Source: Lysinibacillus sp. JNUCC-52
GTDB taxonomy: Bacteria; Bacillota; Bacilli; Bacillales_A; Planococcaceae
Length of the DNA stretch: 64,000 nt
NCBI RefSeq assembly: GCF_015999545.1
Contig: NZ_CP065546.1
Location: forward strand, 992,001 to 1,056,000
Reading direction: 5' to 3'
The notes below the pieces were generated by a model that had not been told where the DNA came from, made no database searches, and saw only the letters and a program-made list of their open reading frames with translations. Of this stretch, positions 42,457 through 53,094 are shown one piece after another; within the stretch, counting starts at the first letter, position 1; the number at the start of each line of letters is the position of its first letter. The position numbers and the translations under genes are program-made.

Positions 42457-43752
42457 TTAAGGGTATAAACGATTTAATAAACGTGGGAATGGAATCGTTT
42501 CACGAATATGCTCTGTTCCAGAAATCCATGCTACTGTACGTTCTAGTCCTAGACCGAAGCCAGAATGTGGTACTGAACCTTGCTTGCGAAGCTCTAGGTA
42601 CCATGCGTAAGCATCTAATGATAGATTATGTTCCTCAAGACGAGCTTTTAATAAATCATAGTCATGAATACGCTCTGAACCACCAATAATTTCCCCGTAG
42701 CCTTCTGGCGCAATTAAGTCGGCACATAATACGACATCATCACGGTCTGGGTGTGGCTGCATGTAGAATGGTTTGATACCTGTTGGGTAGCACGTAATGA
42801 ATACAGGTTTGTCAAATGAATTTGCAATGGCTGTTTCATGTGGCGCACCGAAGTCATCACCCCATTCGATGTCATCAAAACCTTGTTCATGTAATAGTTT
42901 AATGGCATCATCGTATGAAATACGAGGGAATGGCGCTTTAATATTTTGCAGAGTTGATGTATCACGACCAAGTCGCTCTAATTCTAGAGTACAGTTTGCC
43001 AGAACAGACTGCACAATATGTTCTACATACTGTTCTTGTACCTCTAAGTTTTCTTCGAATTCTACAAACGCCATTTCTGGCTCAATCATCCAAAACTCGA
43101 TTAAGTGACGGCGTGTTTTAGATTTTTCAGCACGGAACGTTGGACCGAAAGAAAACACTTTCCCTAACGCCATCGCAGCCGCTTCCATATAAAGCTGACC
43201 AGATTGAGAAAGGTAGGCATCTTCATCAAAATATTTTGTGTGGAATAGCTCTGAAGTACCTTCAGGTGCTGATCCAGTTAAAATTGGTGGGTCCATTTTT
43301 GTAAAGCCATTGTTGTTGAAAAATTCATAAGTTGCACGGATGATTTCGTTACGAATTTTCATCACAGCGTGTTGTTTACGAGAACGTAACCATAAGTGAC
43401 GGTTATCCATTAAAAATTCAGGACCATGCTCTTTTGGCGTAATTGGGAAATCTGTTGCTGCATGTAACACTTCAATTCCTGTTACTGCTAGTTCACAGCC
43501 GAAACTTGAACGTTCGTCTGCTTTTACCTCTCCAATAACGTACATCGAAGTTTCTTGTGTCATACCTTTTGCAATTGCAAAAATTTCTTCGCCTACTTCT
43601 TCTTTTACAACAACGCCCTGCACAAAGCCAGAACCATCACGTAGTTGTAAGAAAGCGATTTTACCACTTGAACGTTTGTTAGCTAACCAAGCACCTAGCT
43701 TGACTGTTTCTCCGATATGCTGTGGCATATCTTGAATCATAATTTTTTTCAT
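42457..43752 (-). CDS. asnS: asparaginyl-tRNA synthetase
   Basis: A 431-residue class IIb aminoacyl-tRNA synthetase: an N-terminal OB fold ([23 protein letters not shown], split) and a catalytic domain with motif 2 ([21 protein letters not shown]) and motif 3 ([15 protein letters not shown]). It charges tRNA-Asn. GGAGGATTTCT precedes the ATG. It lies between aspB and dnaD. Confidence 0.96.
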   Translation of the reverse strand: MKKIMIQDMPQHIGETVKLGAWLANKRSSGKIAFLQLRDGSGFVQGVVVKEEVGEEIFAIAKGMTQETSMYVIGEVKADERSSFGCELAVTGIEVLHAATDFPITPKEHGPEFLMDNRHLWLRSRKQHAVMKIRNEIIRATYEFFNNNGFTKMDPPILTGSAPEGTSELFHTKYFDEDAYLSQSGQLYMEAAAMALGKVFSFGPTFRAEKSKTRRHLIEFWMIEPEMAFVEFEENLEVQEQYVEHIVQSVLANCTLELERLGRDTSTLQNIKAPFPRISYDDAIKLLHEQGFDDIEWGDDFGAPHETAIANSFDKPVFITCYPTGIKPFYMQPHPDRDDVVLCADLIAPEGYGEIIGGSERIHDYDLLKARLEEHNLSLDAYAWYLELRKQGSVPHSGFGLGLERTVAWISGTEHIRETIPFPRLLNRLYP

Positions 43753-43780
43753 AGAAATCCTCCAAAGTTGGTTAGAAGGA

Positions 43781-44974
43781 TTAGTCTTGCCATTTTGATT
43801 TTACGAATGCATCAATACGACGGACTGCCTCTTCTAATAATTCTAAAGATGTAGCATAAGATAATCGCATAGTAGTTGGTGCACCAAAGCCAGAGCCTGG
43901 AATCACTGCTACGTTTGCTTCTGTTAAAATGTCCGCAGCAAAAGCATCTACTGAATCATAGCCAGTATGTGCCATTGCTTCTGCTACATCTGGTAATAAA
44001 TAAAATGCGCCTTGCGGTTTTAATACTTTGAAGCCAGGAATTGCACTAATTTGTGGATAAATTTTCTCAAGACGAGATTCGAAAGCTTGACGCATTTCTT
44101 CGACAGTGTCTTGTGGTCCATTATACGCTTCCACTGTTGCATATTGTGCAGTTGTTGTTGCGTTTGAAGTAGAGTGTGAAGCAAGGTCAGTCATTGGTTT
44201 AATAATGTCTGCATCACCTGCTGCATATCCGATACGCCAGCCTGTCATAGAGTGAGATTTTGCTACACCATTTACTACGATTGTACGTGCTTTCAATGCA
44301 TCTGAAAGTTGTGCAATTGAAAAATGCTCAATACCATTGTATACAAGCTTCTCATAAATTTCATCTGACACGATTAAAATATCCTTTTCTTCTGCAACAG
44401 CAGCAAGTTCTGCTAGCTCATTGCGAGAATAAATCATACCAGATGGATTGCTTGGCGAGTTAATGATCACTGCTTTAGTTTTATCGGTAATAGCTGCACG
44501 TAATTGATCTGCAGTAATTTTATAGCCTTGTTCACGTGTCCCCTCAACATAAACGGGCACACCGCCTGCTAGTTTCACTTGCTCTGGGTACGATACCCAA
44601 TAAGGAATAGGGATGATTACTTCATCGCCTTCATTTAAAATTACTTGGAATAACGTGTAAAGAATGTGCTTTGCCCCAACGCCTACGATAACCTCGTTCG
44701 GTTTATATGTAAGATTGTTGTCGCGTTGAAGTTTGTCAATAATCGCTTTTTTAAGAACTGGTAGTCCGCCAGCAGGGGTATATTTAGTTAAACCTTTTTC
44801 CATAGATTCAATTGCCGCATCTAGAATATTGCGCGGTGTGTTGAAGTCAGGTTCACCAGCTCCTAGACCAATTACATCAATACCTTGCTCTTTTAATTCT
44901 TTTGCTTTTGCAGTAATTGCTAATGTTGAAGATGGTGTTAAAGTTTTCACTCGGTTTGCTAATAGTTTTTTCAT
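43781..44974 (-). CDS. aspB: aspartate aminotransferase
   Basis: About 397 residues, a fold-type I PLP aminotransferase. The Schiff-base lysine is in [19 protein letters not shown], with [12 protein letters not shown] and SDEIYEKL supplying cofactor contacts, and a C-terminal substrate arginine in MRLSYATS. It interconverts aspartate and oxaloacetate with glutamate and 2-oxoglutarate. GGAG lies 10 bases before ATG 44974; the extended frame upstream overlaps ypmB and is not translated. Confidence 0.94.
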   Translation of the reverse strand: MKKLLANRVKTLTPSSTLAITAKAKELKEQGIDVIGLGAGEPDFNTPRNILDAAIESMEKGLTKYTPAGGLPVLKKAIIDKLQRDNNLTYKPNEVIVGVGAKHILYTLFQVILNEGDEVIIPIPYWVSYPEQVKLAGGVPVYVEGTREQGYKITADQLRAAITDKTKAVIINSPSNPSGMIYSRNELAELAAVAEEKDILIVSDEIYEKLVYNGIEHFSIAQLSDALKARTIVVNGVAKSHSMTGWRIGYAAGDADIIKPMTDLASHSTSNATTTAQYATVEAYNGPQDTVEEMRQAFESRLEKIYPQISAIPGFKVLKPQGAFYLLPDVAEAMAHTGYDSVDAFAADILTEANVAVIPGSGFGAPTTMRLSYATSLELLEEAVRRIDAFVKSKWQD

Positions 44975-44990
44975 TCGGGATCTACTCCTC

Positions 44991-45473
44991 TTATAAATTC
45001 TTAATGCGCTTCCACCAGTCGCCGTCCTTAAATAAAATATAGACATAGTTGAGTTTATCTTGATCGTTTAGGTAAGTTATTTCCCAAACAGCCCCTACTT
45101 CCTCATAGCCTAATTTCATATGAAGAACCTTTTGGACATTTCCTTCATTTTTAAAAACCGATAATGCTTGCTTTTCCGTAATACCATCTTTCAAAAATAC
45201 TTCCTGAATGGAATCCTCTTCTAGATTCGTTGGAACAAAGACAGCCTTTTTGTCACCATATTCGTCTACCCCGAACACAGTAACATACGAATGTTTGCCA
45301 TTATATGTGTATGACTCCGAGACAATTGCTAGGGCTTTGGCATCAAGCGCCAACTGTTCAGCCTGTTCTTCAATTGAACTAAACGGAGCCTCGGCTTTCC
45401 AGAGTACTAAAATACTAATGACAAGTGACAAGGAAACCATAAAGACAGAAATGAAAATCAACCAGTTTTTCAT
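44991..45473 (-). CDS. ypmB: YpmB-like membrane-anchored protein (DUF5590)
   Basis: A 160-residue protein with an N-terminal membrane anchor (about residues 4-24) and an outward domain resembling the PepSY-like YpmB family (e.g. AVWEITYLNDQDKLNYVYI, FKDGDWWKRIK). It is located upstream of aspB as in B. subtilis. The function is unknown. Its ATG overlaps the stop of a short upstream frame (ATGA). Confidence 0.85.
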   Translation of the reverse strand: MKNWLIFISVFMVSLSLVISILVLWKAEAPFSSIEEQAEQLALDAKALAIVSESYTYNGKHSYVTVFGVDEYGDKKAVFVPTNLEEDSIQEVFLKDGITEKQALSVFKNEGNVQKVLHMKLGYEEVGAVWEITYLNDQDKLNYVYILFKDGDWWKRIKNL

Positions 45474-45571
45474 ATATTCACCTTATGTTTCATACCTAGC
45501 TTTTTTTGCGCTAAGAATGCCAGATATTTTTGCGTGTCTATAACTGCGCACACTTTCATTTTGCTTACCAT
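45470..45571 (-). CDS. short peptide coupled to ypmB (33 aa)
   Basis: A 33-codon frame beginning MVSKMKVCAVIDTQKYL and ending by a 4-base overlap with the ypmB ATG. GCAGGTTGAC precedes its ATG. The position corresponds to ypmA in B. subtilis, but the sequence does not resemble what I recall of YpmA. It may be a leader peptide that couples translation. Confidence 0.4.
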   Translation of the reverse strand: MVSKMKVCAVIDTQKYLAFLAQKKLGMKHKVNI

Positions 45572-45581
45572 TTTTGTCAAC

Positions 45582-45910
45582 CTGCTTTCTTTCCTCATAC
45601 CACAACATTATACACCAAAATTCTCTTGTCGTGTTTGCTAATTTCATTTATTGTACGTTGATAAACCAGCGTTTTCAAATGATTCGAGGCGTGATTTTCA
45701 TTTTTTGCTCTTCCACTAAAAAAGACTGTACGTTATCGTTAAAAGTTCCTATTTTTTTCACACTAAAGAAAGGTGTAGATTTGCGAAAAAATCACTTTTT
45801 TACTATACCCAAAAGAGCAAAAGTCCTACACAAATTTATTCCCACTGCCTTTTGTTGACAGTGGGAACGATTCTCTCTTACATATATTATTTTATACTTG
45901 ATAGACTCAT
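45582..45910. other. intergenic region upstream of the ypmB operon
   Basis: About 330 bases. A 94-codon plus-strand frame here lacks a ribosome site and is not called. A hairpin at 45840-45868 (TTCCCACTG/CAGTGGGAA) lies downstream of the GGDEF gene. Confidence 0.45.
45840..45868 (-). terminator. hairpin after the TPR-GGDEF gene
   Basis: A perfect 9-bp stem with an 11-base loop, about 45 bases past the stop. The U-tract is poor. Confidence 0.5.
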
Positions 45911-47332
45911 TTATAGTGAGCTAATGACATAGTTTGCACGACCATTATTTTTCGCTTTGTATAAGTTGCGATCCGCCTGCTTAAAAAGCTGAATATAGTC
46001 ATAATTTTCTTGATCATTCATACAGGCACCTAAGCTAATCTTTAAAGGATAACTATCAAAGTCTTGTTCTACTTTTAATGTTAAGATGTAGGCATGTAGT
46101 TCCTTAATAAAGTCATAGAAAAACTGCTTATTGTTATGACGCAGACATACGATAAATTCATCTCCACCATAACGTATAATGACCGCATCCTCATTACGTA
46201 AAAAATCTCTTAATCCAGTAGCAAGTAACTGGAGTACCATATCACCTAACAAGTGACCGTACTTATCATTATATGCCTTAAAATAGTCGATATCGAGGAC
46301 AATTACGCCAACATACTGATGGCAAGCCTGTGCTCCCTTCAACCAATCATTTAGCTCACTATCTAGAAAATGACGATTAAGGACACCTGTTAAAGGATCA
46401 TAGAGAGCCCTTTTTTCCAGTTTCTCTTTTTGTCTATTAAAATCTAAGTTCATGACCTGTTGAAGCAAATTGTCAGCACTCATTTTTTCTGTAAGTTCTA
46501 TATAAGCTCGTTGCACATCAAATATCTCATTTCGGTAATCCAATTGATAAAGAACATTTAACAGCATACGCATGACCCTTTTCGTAATTGGATTATCCCC
46601 GTATGATTGCGCCAAATCTATCGCTTGCTTATAATATTTCACGGCCTCATCTAGCTTTTGTTGATGTTCATATAAAAAGCCATAGCCAAATAAAGCGGCT
46701 ACCTTTTCTCGTTTATGATTTTGAATAATATCTGAATTTAATGTATCGTCCAATAATGCTTGACCAGTAACAAAATCGCCCTCTAGTATATAGACATCAG
46801 CCATATTATTATTAATGCGAATTTCTTGTAGCTTTGCCAATTCTGGCTGTGTTTTGGCAAGCTCCTTATTGTAATTTCTTGCGATAAATGCCGCATTAAG
46901 AGCGTCCCGATAACAGCCATTTTCGACTTCAAGATAGCACAGATTGCTATAGCAGCGTACAAGCATTTTAGTATCTTTAAGTTGTGTAGCAAATTCAATC
47001 GATTTTTTGGTCATTTCCACTGTTTTTTCTCTGACCCCAACTAAATCATATATTAAAGACATAACAAGATAATAATTCATAAAATCCTTTGTCGTGCCGT
47101 ACTTTTGGCAGCACTCCTCATATTCATGAATGTGGCTCACCATGCTTAATGTATCGCCTAGAGCATGATGAATTAATATTTTTTGGAAGAATAAATCTAG
47201 TCCATGCTTATGATTATCATTTTCTATTGCTACTAAAAGTCCCTGTTCAGCAAGATTTAGAGCTTCTGTCAAACGCCCTTTCGTCCGCATTTCCATGATT
47301 GTTTTGTTTAATTCTTCTAATGTTAACTCCAA
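45911..47332 (-). CDS. TPR-GGDEF diguanylate cyclase
   Basis: 473 residues: an N-terminal region of about 300 residues built of tetratricopeptide-like helical pairs, then a GGDEF domain with an intact active site IIRYGGDEFIVCL and the usual VIVLDIDYFKAYNDKYGH. It should make cyclic-di-GMP in the cytoplasm; the TPRs would bind a protein or peptide partner. There are no membrane helices. It starts with TTG after GTGGTGAT. It is the second cyclic-di-GMP gene in the window. Confidence 0.9.
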   Translation of the reverse strand: MELTLEELNKTIMEMRTKGRLTEALNLAEQGLLVAIENDNHKHGLDLFFQKILIHHALGDTLSMVSHIHEYEECCQKYGTTKDFMNYYLVMSLIYDLVGVREKTVEMTKKSIEFATQLKDTKMLVRCYSNLCYLEVENGCYRDALNAAFIARNYNKELAKTQPELAKLQEIRINNNMADVYILEGDFVTGQALLDDTLNSDIIQNHKREKVAALFGYGFLYEHQQKLDEAVKYYKQAIDLAQSYGDNPITKRVMRMLLNVLYQLDYRNEIFDVQRAYIELTEKMSADNLLQQVMNLDFNRQKEKLEKRALYDPLTGVLNRHFLDSELNDWLKGAQACHQYVGVIVLDIDYFKAYNDKYGHLLGDMVLQLLATGLRDFLRNEDAVIIRYGGDEFIVCLRHNNKQFFYDFIKELHAYILTLKVEQDFDSYPLKISLGACMNDQENYDYIQLFKQADRNLYKAKNNGRANYVISSL

Positions 47333-47705
47333 ATAATCACCACTTCTCTATGCTCGGAATTTTCCTTATCCATAATACTTTAATGTAGCAGTTAGCCTAT
47401 ACATTAATTATAAGCGAAGTCTATGCCCTCGTCCGTCATTTCAAGCATATCCCATAAATTACCAAACACATTAAATGATATTAGTTGTCTCTAGGCTTAT
47501 CTTTTCTCCAACAAGCTATTTCTTTTTATGTTTAATTTAAACAGGGCTAGAATAACAGCTTTATTTGCATGAATTTTTGAAATACAATATTTTTTATATA
47601 TATTAGCACAAATAATTCCATTATTGTCCTCGTTTCTCATTGTTTTTACCCATATGATGTAGTTGATTGAGTATTTATTTGTAAAAACATAAGGGACGTG
47701 ATGTT
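47333..47705. other. intergenic region between the GGDEF and laccase genes
   Basis: About 370 bases, AT-rich, with no supported gene. It holds the divergent promoters of both genes; a mother-cell sigma promoter for the coat oxidase would be expected but was not identified. Confidence 0.4.
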
Positions 47706-49574
47706 GTGAATAAACATATAAATCCATCTGATCCAGCAACAATACCTAAATTTGTAGATGAATTACCGAAGCCTGTTACTGCAAAGCCAAAATTCAGTAG
47801 CGGGCAGCCGAAGAAAGAATATTATGAGTTGCAAATGATGGAAGCAGAACATGGTTTTCATAAGAACTTTCCGAAATCCACGATTTGGGGATATAATGGA
47901 CTTTACCCTGGTCCAACTATTGAGGCTTCTAAAGACAAAACGATTTATGTCAAATACAAAAACCAATTACCAGCAAAGCATTTTTTACCTGTAGATTTTA
48001 CACTCCATGCGGCCAATGATTCTCAAGAGGTTCGAACGGTAACACATCTTCACGGAGCCAATGTTGATTGGGAAAGTGATGGGCATCCTGAAGCATGGTA
48101 TACAAGAGACTTTATGTATACTGGTCCAAAATTCAATAAAGAAATACATGAATATACCAATCATCAGCCAGGTACAACGTTGTGGTATCACGACCACGCA
48201 ATGGCATTAACACGCTTAAATGTATACGCAGGTCTTGCTGGCTTCTATTTGCTGCGCGATTCCATTGAGGAACGCTCAAATCTACCGTGCGGTGATTATG
48301 AATATCCTCTATTAATTGCGGATAAAACTTTTAATGAAGATGGCTCCCTCTTCTATCCTGATGAACCGCCTTTCCCCGTGCCAGTACATCCATCGATTAC
48401 ACCTGGCTTTGTGGGTAACACCATCGTTGTGAATGGTAAAGTATGGCCTTATTTAAATGTTGAGCCTCGCAAATATCGTTTTCGTTTGCTAAATGGTTCA
48501 AATCGAAGAGGTTACGTCATTAGCCTTTCTAATGAACAGCCTATGATTCAGCTCGGAACAGATGGAGGTTTTCTAACAACCCCGAACGAAATTTACGCTG
48601 TGGAATTATTGCCTGCTGAAAGAACGGATGTCATCATTGACTTTTCTAATTGTGAAGGTCAGGAAATAACATTAATTAACGGAGATACAGATTTTATTGA
48701 CGAGCATACGAGTGTCATTATGCAATTTAAAGTGACTTGTCCGCTTCGCTGTGAAGATACGAGCGAAATTCCTGAAAGGCTTGCCGTCTCAATGGATTTA
48801 CATCCACATCATGCACATGTCGAGCGCAACTTACCATTAAGTGCATCAACAGATGACTTCGGAAGACCAATGCTATTATTAAATGACCGTATGTACCATG
48901 ATCCTGCTACTGAAAAGCCAGCTCTTGATAGTATAGAAGTTTGGAATTTCATTAATGCCACGCCATTTATACACCCAATCCATATTCATTTGGTTCAATT
49001 TAAAATTTTGGAACGACGTCCATTCGACGTAGAGCTCTATCAAAATGAAGGTAGGCTTGAATTTATTGGCCCAGCTGAAGAGCCTCGAGACTTTGAACGA
49101 GGCTGGAAAGATACTGTAAAAGCTGATGCAGGAAAGGTTACAAAAATTATTATGCATTGGAAAGACCATATCGGAAATTACATGTGGCATTGTCATTTCC
49201 TTGAGCATGAGGATCATGATATGATGCGCCCTATTCTAGTGATGAAAGATGTTCATCCCGTATCAGAGCCACATGTTGAAATAGAGCATGCTACAGAAAA
49301 CCATAATGCCACAGCAACGACAGTTCTAAATAATAATGACAGCACTGCCCCACTTTTGAATAGTGCGCATAGCATTGCACCGACTACTGATCACACACAG
49401 CACACTCCTCTAGTGACCGATAGGCAACATTTATCAGTTACAAAGGAAACTTCGTCAGACGTTGCTACTCATACTCAGAATGTCTCACAGTTCATACCTC
49501 AACCCATTTATCCTTCTAACAGAAAACAATTACAACCTAACATGGCAAATAGATGGGGTAGGAGACGTCCGTAG
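47706..49574 (+). CDS. cotA: CotA-like multicopper oxidase with long His/Thr-rich tail
   Basis: 622 residues, a three-cupredoxin laccase/bilirubin-oxidase type enzyme. Copper ligands lie in HLHGANVDWESDG, WYHDHAMALTRLN, HPIHIHLVQF and HCHFLEHEDHDMM. In Bacillus CotA is an outer spore-coat laccase. The core ends near residue 515, the usual size, but about 105 further residues follow, rich in His, Thr, Ser and Asn, then a basic RWGRRRP end. It starts with GTG at 47706. No signal peptide is seen, as expected for a coat protein made in the mother cell. Confidence 0.9.
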   Translation: MNKHINPSDPATIPKFVDELPKPVTAKPKFSSGQPKKEYYELQMMEAEHGFHKNFPKSTIWGYNGLYPGPTIEASKDKTIYVKYKNQLPAKHFLPVDFTLHAANDSQEVRTVTHLHGANVDWESDGHPEAWYTRDFMYTGPKFNKEIHEYTNHQPGTTLWYHDHAMALTRLNVYAGLAGFYLLRDSIEERSNLPCGDYEYPLLIADKTFNEDGSLFYPDEPPFPVPVHPSITPGFVGNTIVVNGKVWPYLNVEPRKYRFRLLNGSNRRGYVISLSNEQPMIQLGTDGGFLTTPNEIYAVELLPAERTDVIIDFSNCEGQEITLINGDTDFIDEHTSVIMQFKVTCPLRCEDTSEIPERLAVSMDLHPHHAHVERNLPLSASTDDFGRPMLLLNDRMYHDPATEKPALDSIEVWNFINATPFIHPIHIHLVQFKILERRPFDVELYQNEGRLEFIGPAEEPRDFERGWKDTVKADAGKVTKIIMHWKDHIGNYMWHCHFLEHEDHDMMRPILVMKDVHPVSEPHVEIEHATENHNATATTVLNNNDSTAPLLNSAHSIAPTTDHTQHTPLVTDRQHLSVTKETSSDVATHTQNVSQFIPQPIYPSNRKQLQPNMANRWGRRRP

Positions 49575-49612
49575 GGATTTACATTATTCCTGTATAATGC
49601 CAATTAAAAAAT

Positions 49613-49653
49613 CGAGGTATTTGACGTTAGTGTTTTCGAATACCTCGGTTTTT
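49613..49653 (+). terminator. terminator after the multicopper oxidase
   Basis: CGAGGTATT/AATACCTCG with a 17-base loop, then GGTTTTT. Confidence 0.75.
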
Positions 49654-49680
49654 AGAGTTGCTATATATAGCTATCTTCAC

Positions 49681-50466
49681 TCATCTCTCCTCATTCCGTT
49701 CCAATTGAATAACAGGCAATAATAAATCTAATTGCGAAAAATCTTCCCCTCGGTACCATTCAAGTATAGATCGGGTTGGTACCCAACTATGTTGCAGGGC
49801 ATATTGTAGTAATTTTTGATATCCCTTGTTTATTTTGGTTAGAGGCTCTTTGAATGGTAGTGCCAAGCAAATACAAGCAGGCAAATGTTCAATAAAATCA
49901 ACGCCTGTTAATTCATTTAAACTTGTATGTTCTAATACACCAAAACCAATTTGTACTTTTATTAAATCTTGTCCTTGTCCTGATAAATAATTTACATAAT
50001 AGCTGTTAATTTGAATATTGTTTTGCTTTAATTCATCGGCTCTTTTCGCAAAATGCTCTCCAAACTTCCCCATTGTGGATTCTTCAATGAACCAAATTAT
50101 TTTTTCTTCGTTTTTATCAATTAGATAGATATCCTCTCGAATGGAATCACTTTCTAAAAACCTTAAGCTAACATCAATTAGCTCGCGTTTTTTCTTTAAA
50201 GTGCGAATCCAATTATCCATCATTGCTTGACGAGCTACTTCGTCGTTATTTTGTAAGTAATGTTGAATGTCCTTAATAGGTACGTCTGCTATACGCAAAG
50301 TTGTAATCAATTTCACGATTGCAATTTGGTGAGATGCATATACGCGATATCCATTTCCTCTCCGTTCTACTGGCAACAATAAATTTTTCGTTTCATAAAA
50401 ACGTAACGTACTTTTTGAAATACCTGTTCTATTAGAAAATTCCTGAATGGTCATATAGTTATACAA
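49681..50466 (-). CDS. MerR-family regulator with GyrI-like effector domain
   Basis: About 261 residues: an N-terminal MerR winged helix (FSNRTGISKSTLRFYETKNLL), a coiled coil, and a C-terminal GyrI-like ligand-binding domain as in BmrR, the drug-sensing activator. It is divergent from an ABC multidrug exporter, its probable target. AAAGGTGTG lies 6-7 bases before TTG 50466, chosen over the upstream ATG. Its own promoter has the long 19-base spacer and central palindrome of MerR-regulated promoters, so autoregulation is likely. Confidence 0.85.
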   Translation of the reverse strand: MYNYMTIQEFSNRTGISKSTLRFYETKNLLLPVERRGNGYRVYASHQIAIVKLITTLRIADVPIKDIQHYLQNNDEVARQAMMDNWIRTLKKKRELIDVSLRFLESDSIREDIYLIDKNEEKIIWFIEESTMGKFGEHFAKRADELKQNNIQINSYYVNYLSGQGQDLIKVQIGFGVLEHTSLNELTGVDFIEHLPACICLALPFKEPLTKINKGYQKLLQYALQHSWVPTRSILEWYRGEDFSQLDLLLPVIQLERNEER

Positions 50467-50489
50467 AAGCGACACACCTTTCAATTTCC

Positions 50490-50520
50490 ATAATAAACCT
50501 TCAAGTTACTTGATGGTCAA
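50490..50520 (-). promoter_or_regulatory. MerR-type promoter with 19-base spacer and operator palindrome
   Basis: Minus strand: TTGACC (50515-50520), a 19-base spacer, TATTAT (50490-50495). The spacer contains TCAAGT-A-ACTTGA (50501-50513), a perfect 6-1-6 palindrome. MerR proteins typically bind such an operator and untwist the over-long spacer. Confidence 0.75.
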
Positions 50521-50644
50521 GTGTATTTTCTGAATTGTTTGAGTGCCTGTCACCATTTCATATTCAGTTCATAAATGCGTGCTATAGTAAGGACACACAA
50601 TCAATGATTCTATTGTTTAGCGTAATCAAGGAGGAAATTTATTA

Positions 50645-52396
50645 ATGGATAACACAACTACTAAAGAAGTACCAATAAAAAATTGGCGGCGCTTTGTGGG
50701 GCTTGTAAAACAGGCGCAGCCACCGATGCTCTTGTTAATAATCGCTTTATGTATGAGTATAGCGACCACTGGCGTAGGATTTATCGTGCCACTATTCACT
50801 AAAAAATTAGTGGACGGCTTTTCATTACAATCTCTTAATTATTGGCAAATTATTTTACTAGGAATAGCTTTTATCGTGCAAGCCATCGCGAGCGGACTTT
50901 CCATTTATTTTTTAAATCGCGTTGGTCATCAGGTTGTAGCAAAATTGAGAGATCAATTATGGCGCAAATTGCTCCATTTACCAATCCCTTATTATGATGA
51001 TAACGATACTGGTGAGACGTTAAGTCGTGTAACAAATGACACAGCTGTAGTAAAAGAGCTAATAACCGAACATCTGGCAAATTGTTTAACAGGCGTTATT
51101 TCGATTGTCGGTTCTGTCATCATTCTATTATTTTTAGATTGGAAAATGACCTTAGTCATGCTCATTGCTGTCCCACTCGCGATGATTATTTTAATGTTAT
51201 TAGGAAAGCGTATGTTTGTCATTTCAAAAGGTATGCAAGATGAAACCGCTAAATTTACCGCTATTCTCAATCAAGTGTTACCTGAAACACGTTTAGTAAA
51301 AGCTTCAAATGCTGAGAACATTGAATATGAACGAGGAAAAAAAGGCATTACTAATCTATTTACATTCGGTCTAAAAGAAGCTAAAATCCATGCACTGATT
51401 TCACCTTTAATTTCATTCATACTAATGAGTGTCCTAGTAGCAATCATTGGCTATGGCGGAGTTCGTGTTTCATCTGGTGAACTTACAGCTGGTGATATGG
51501 TTGCTTTTATTTTATATTTAATTCAAATCATTATGCCTATGACGCAATTAACAATGTTCTTTACCCAGCTACAAAAAGCTATGGGTGCTACAGAACGAAT
51601 CAGTGCATTACTTGAGCATGAAGAAGAAAACATTTATGATGGCCAACAATTAAATTCTGTACAAGAACCGATTCATGTCCGAAATGTAGACTTTGCCTAT
51701 GGTGAAGAGCCTATTTTATCGAACATCAACTTTACAATTGAGCCTGGTAAGGTCACTGCCATTGTTGGGCCGAGTGGCGGAGGGAAAACGACGACTTTTG
51801 CGCTGTTAGAACGCTACTATCAACCGACAAATGGCTCAATTACATTAGGCGATACACCTATTAATACATTTTCTCTTCATTCATGGAGAAATCAAATTGG
51901 CTATGTTGCACAAGAAAGTGCGCTTCTATCAGGAACGATTCGTGAAAATATTTGTTATGGTATTGCGAGAGACGTTTCAGACGAGGAACTTGAACGTGTA
52001 GCAAAAATGGCCTACGCTGATCAATTTATCAATGAACTGCCAGATAAATTTAACACCGAGGTCGGCGAACGAGGCATAAAGCTTTCAGGTGGACAACGAC
52101 AACGCATTTCGATTGCCAGAGCTTTGTTACGTAATCCACAAATTTTAATGCTAGATGAAGCGACTTCTAGCCTTGATAGTAATTCAGAAATTTACGTACA
52201 AAAAGCATTGGATAATTTAATGCAAGGACGTACAACACTCGTAATCGCTCACCGACTTTCTACTGTCGTAGATGCAGACCAAATTTTATTTATCGAGAAA
52301 GGTCATATTACAGGCTGCGGGACACATGATACATTATTTGAAACACACGATATGTATAGAGAGTTTGCTAAACAACAATTGCGCATTAAAGATTAA
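50645..52396 (+). CDS. bmrA: ABC multidrug exporter (BmrA-like half transporter)
   Basis: 583 residues: six transmembrane helices (about residues 30-320) fused to an ATPase with Walker [10 protein letters not shown], signature LSGGQRQR, Walker [11 protein letters not shown] and the H-loop IAHRLST. Such half-transporters act as homodimers exporting drugs or lipids. AAGGAGG precedes the ATG. It is followed 20 bases later by a two-component system, an operon-like arrangement, and is divergent from the MerR gene. Confidence 0.9.
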   Translation: MDNTTTKEVPIKNWRRFVGLVKQAQPPMLLLIIALCMSIATTGVGFIVPLFTKKLVDGFSLQSLNYWQIILLGIAFIVQAIASGLSIYFLNRVGHQVVAKLRDQLWRKLLHLPIPYYDDNDTGETLSRVTNDTAVVKELITEHLANCLTGVISIVGSVIILLFLDWKMTLVMLIAVPLAMIILMLLGKRMFVISKGMQDETAKFTAILNQVLPETRLVKASNAENIEYERGKKGITNLFTFGLKEAKIHALISPLISFILMSVLVAIIGYGGVRVSSGELTAGDMVAFILYLIQIIMPMTQLTMFFTQLQKAMGATERISALLEHEEENIYDGQQLNSVQEPIHVRNVDFAYGEEPILSNINFTIEPGKVTAIVGPSGGGKTTTFALLERYYQPTNGSITLGDTPINTFSLHSWRNQIGYVAQESALLSGTIRENICYGIARDVSDEELERVAKMAYADQFINELPDKFNTEVGERGIKLSGGQRQRISIARALLRNPQILMLDEATSSLDSNSEIYVQKALDNLMQGRTTLVIAHRLSTVVDADQILFIEKGHITGCGTHDTLFETHDMYREFAKQQLRIKD

Positions 52397-52416
52397 AGGC
52401 GAAAGGATTTGTTATA

Positions 52417-53094
52417 ATGACAAAACTATTAGTCGTGGATGATGATGACCATATTAGAGAATTAATAAAAGTATTTTTACAAAATGAAGGTTTTGATGTT
52501 ATTGAAGCATTGGACGGTGTGGATGCACTGTCCAAATTGGATGCAGAAAAAGTCGACATGGTGATTATGGACATTATGATGCCTAATATGGACGGTTGGC
52601 AATTATGCAAGGAAATTCGAACATTCAATAGTGATTTACCGATCTTGATGTTAACGGCAAAAGGTGAAACCGCTCAGAAAGTGAAAGGATTTAATTTAGG
52701 AACAGACGATTATTTAGTCAAACCTTTTGAGCCTGTTGAATTGATTGTACGCGTTAAATCTATTTTAAAACGGTATCGTATTGCGCTCTCTCAAACGATT
52801 GAAATTGGAAATGTTAAAATGAATCGCCATACATATGAAGTATTGTATGACGGTGAAAGCATCACGTTGCGCCTAAAAGAATTCGACCTTTTATTTACAT
52901 TAGCAAGTTATGCGGGCAAAACATTTTCTCGCGAGCAGCTTATTGAAGAAATTTGGGGATTTGACTATGAGGGTGATGAGCGTACGGTAGATGTTCATAT
53001 TAAAAGGTTGCGTGAACGATTTCCTGAAGAAAAAAGTGGCTTCACCATTCGTACGATTCGTGGACTTGGCTATCGCTTGGAATTAGCACTATGA
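52417..53094 (+). CDS. OmpR-family response regulator
   Basis: 225 residues: a receiver with acidic pocket DDDD near the start, phospho-Asp51 in MVIMDIMMPNMDG, Lys in VKPFEPVE, and a C-terminal winged helix (FSREQLIEEIWGFDYEGDERTVDVHIKRLR, split). It binds DNA directly. It lies between the ABC exporter and its kinase, overlapping the latter by 4 bases (ATGA). Its targets are unknown; a stress or envelope role is inferred from the company of the exporter. Confidence 0.92.
   Translation: MTKLLVVDDDDHIRELIKVFLQNEGFDVIEALDGVDALSKLDAEKVDMVIMDIMMPNMDGWQLCKEIRTFNSDLPILMLTAKGETAQKVKGFNLGTDDYLVKPFEPVELIVRVKSILKRYRIALSQTIEIGNVKMNRHTYEVLYDGESITLRLKEFDLLFTLASYAGKTFSREQLIEEIWGFDYEGDERTVDVHIKRLRERFPEEKSGFTIRTIRGLGYRLELAL

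Noticed and set aside
45574-45858. 94-codon plus-strand frame upstream of the ypmB operon
   Set aside because: No ribosome site and phenylalanine-rich composition typical of AT-rich non-coding DNA.
47497-47742. 81-codon minus-strand frame before the laccase gene
   Set aside because: It overlaps the laccase start and has no ribosome site or recognisable pattern.
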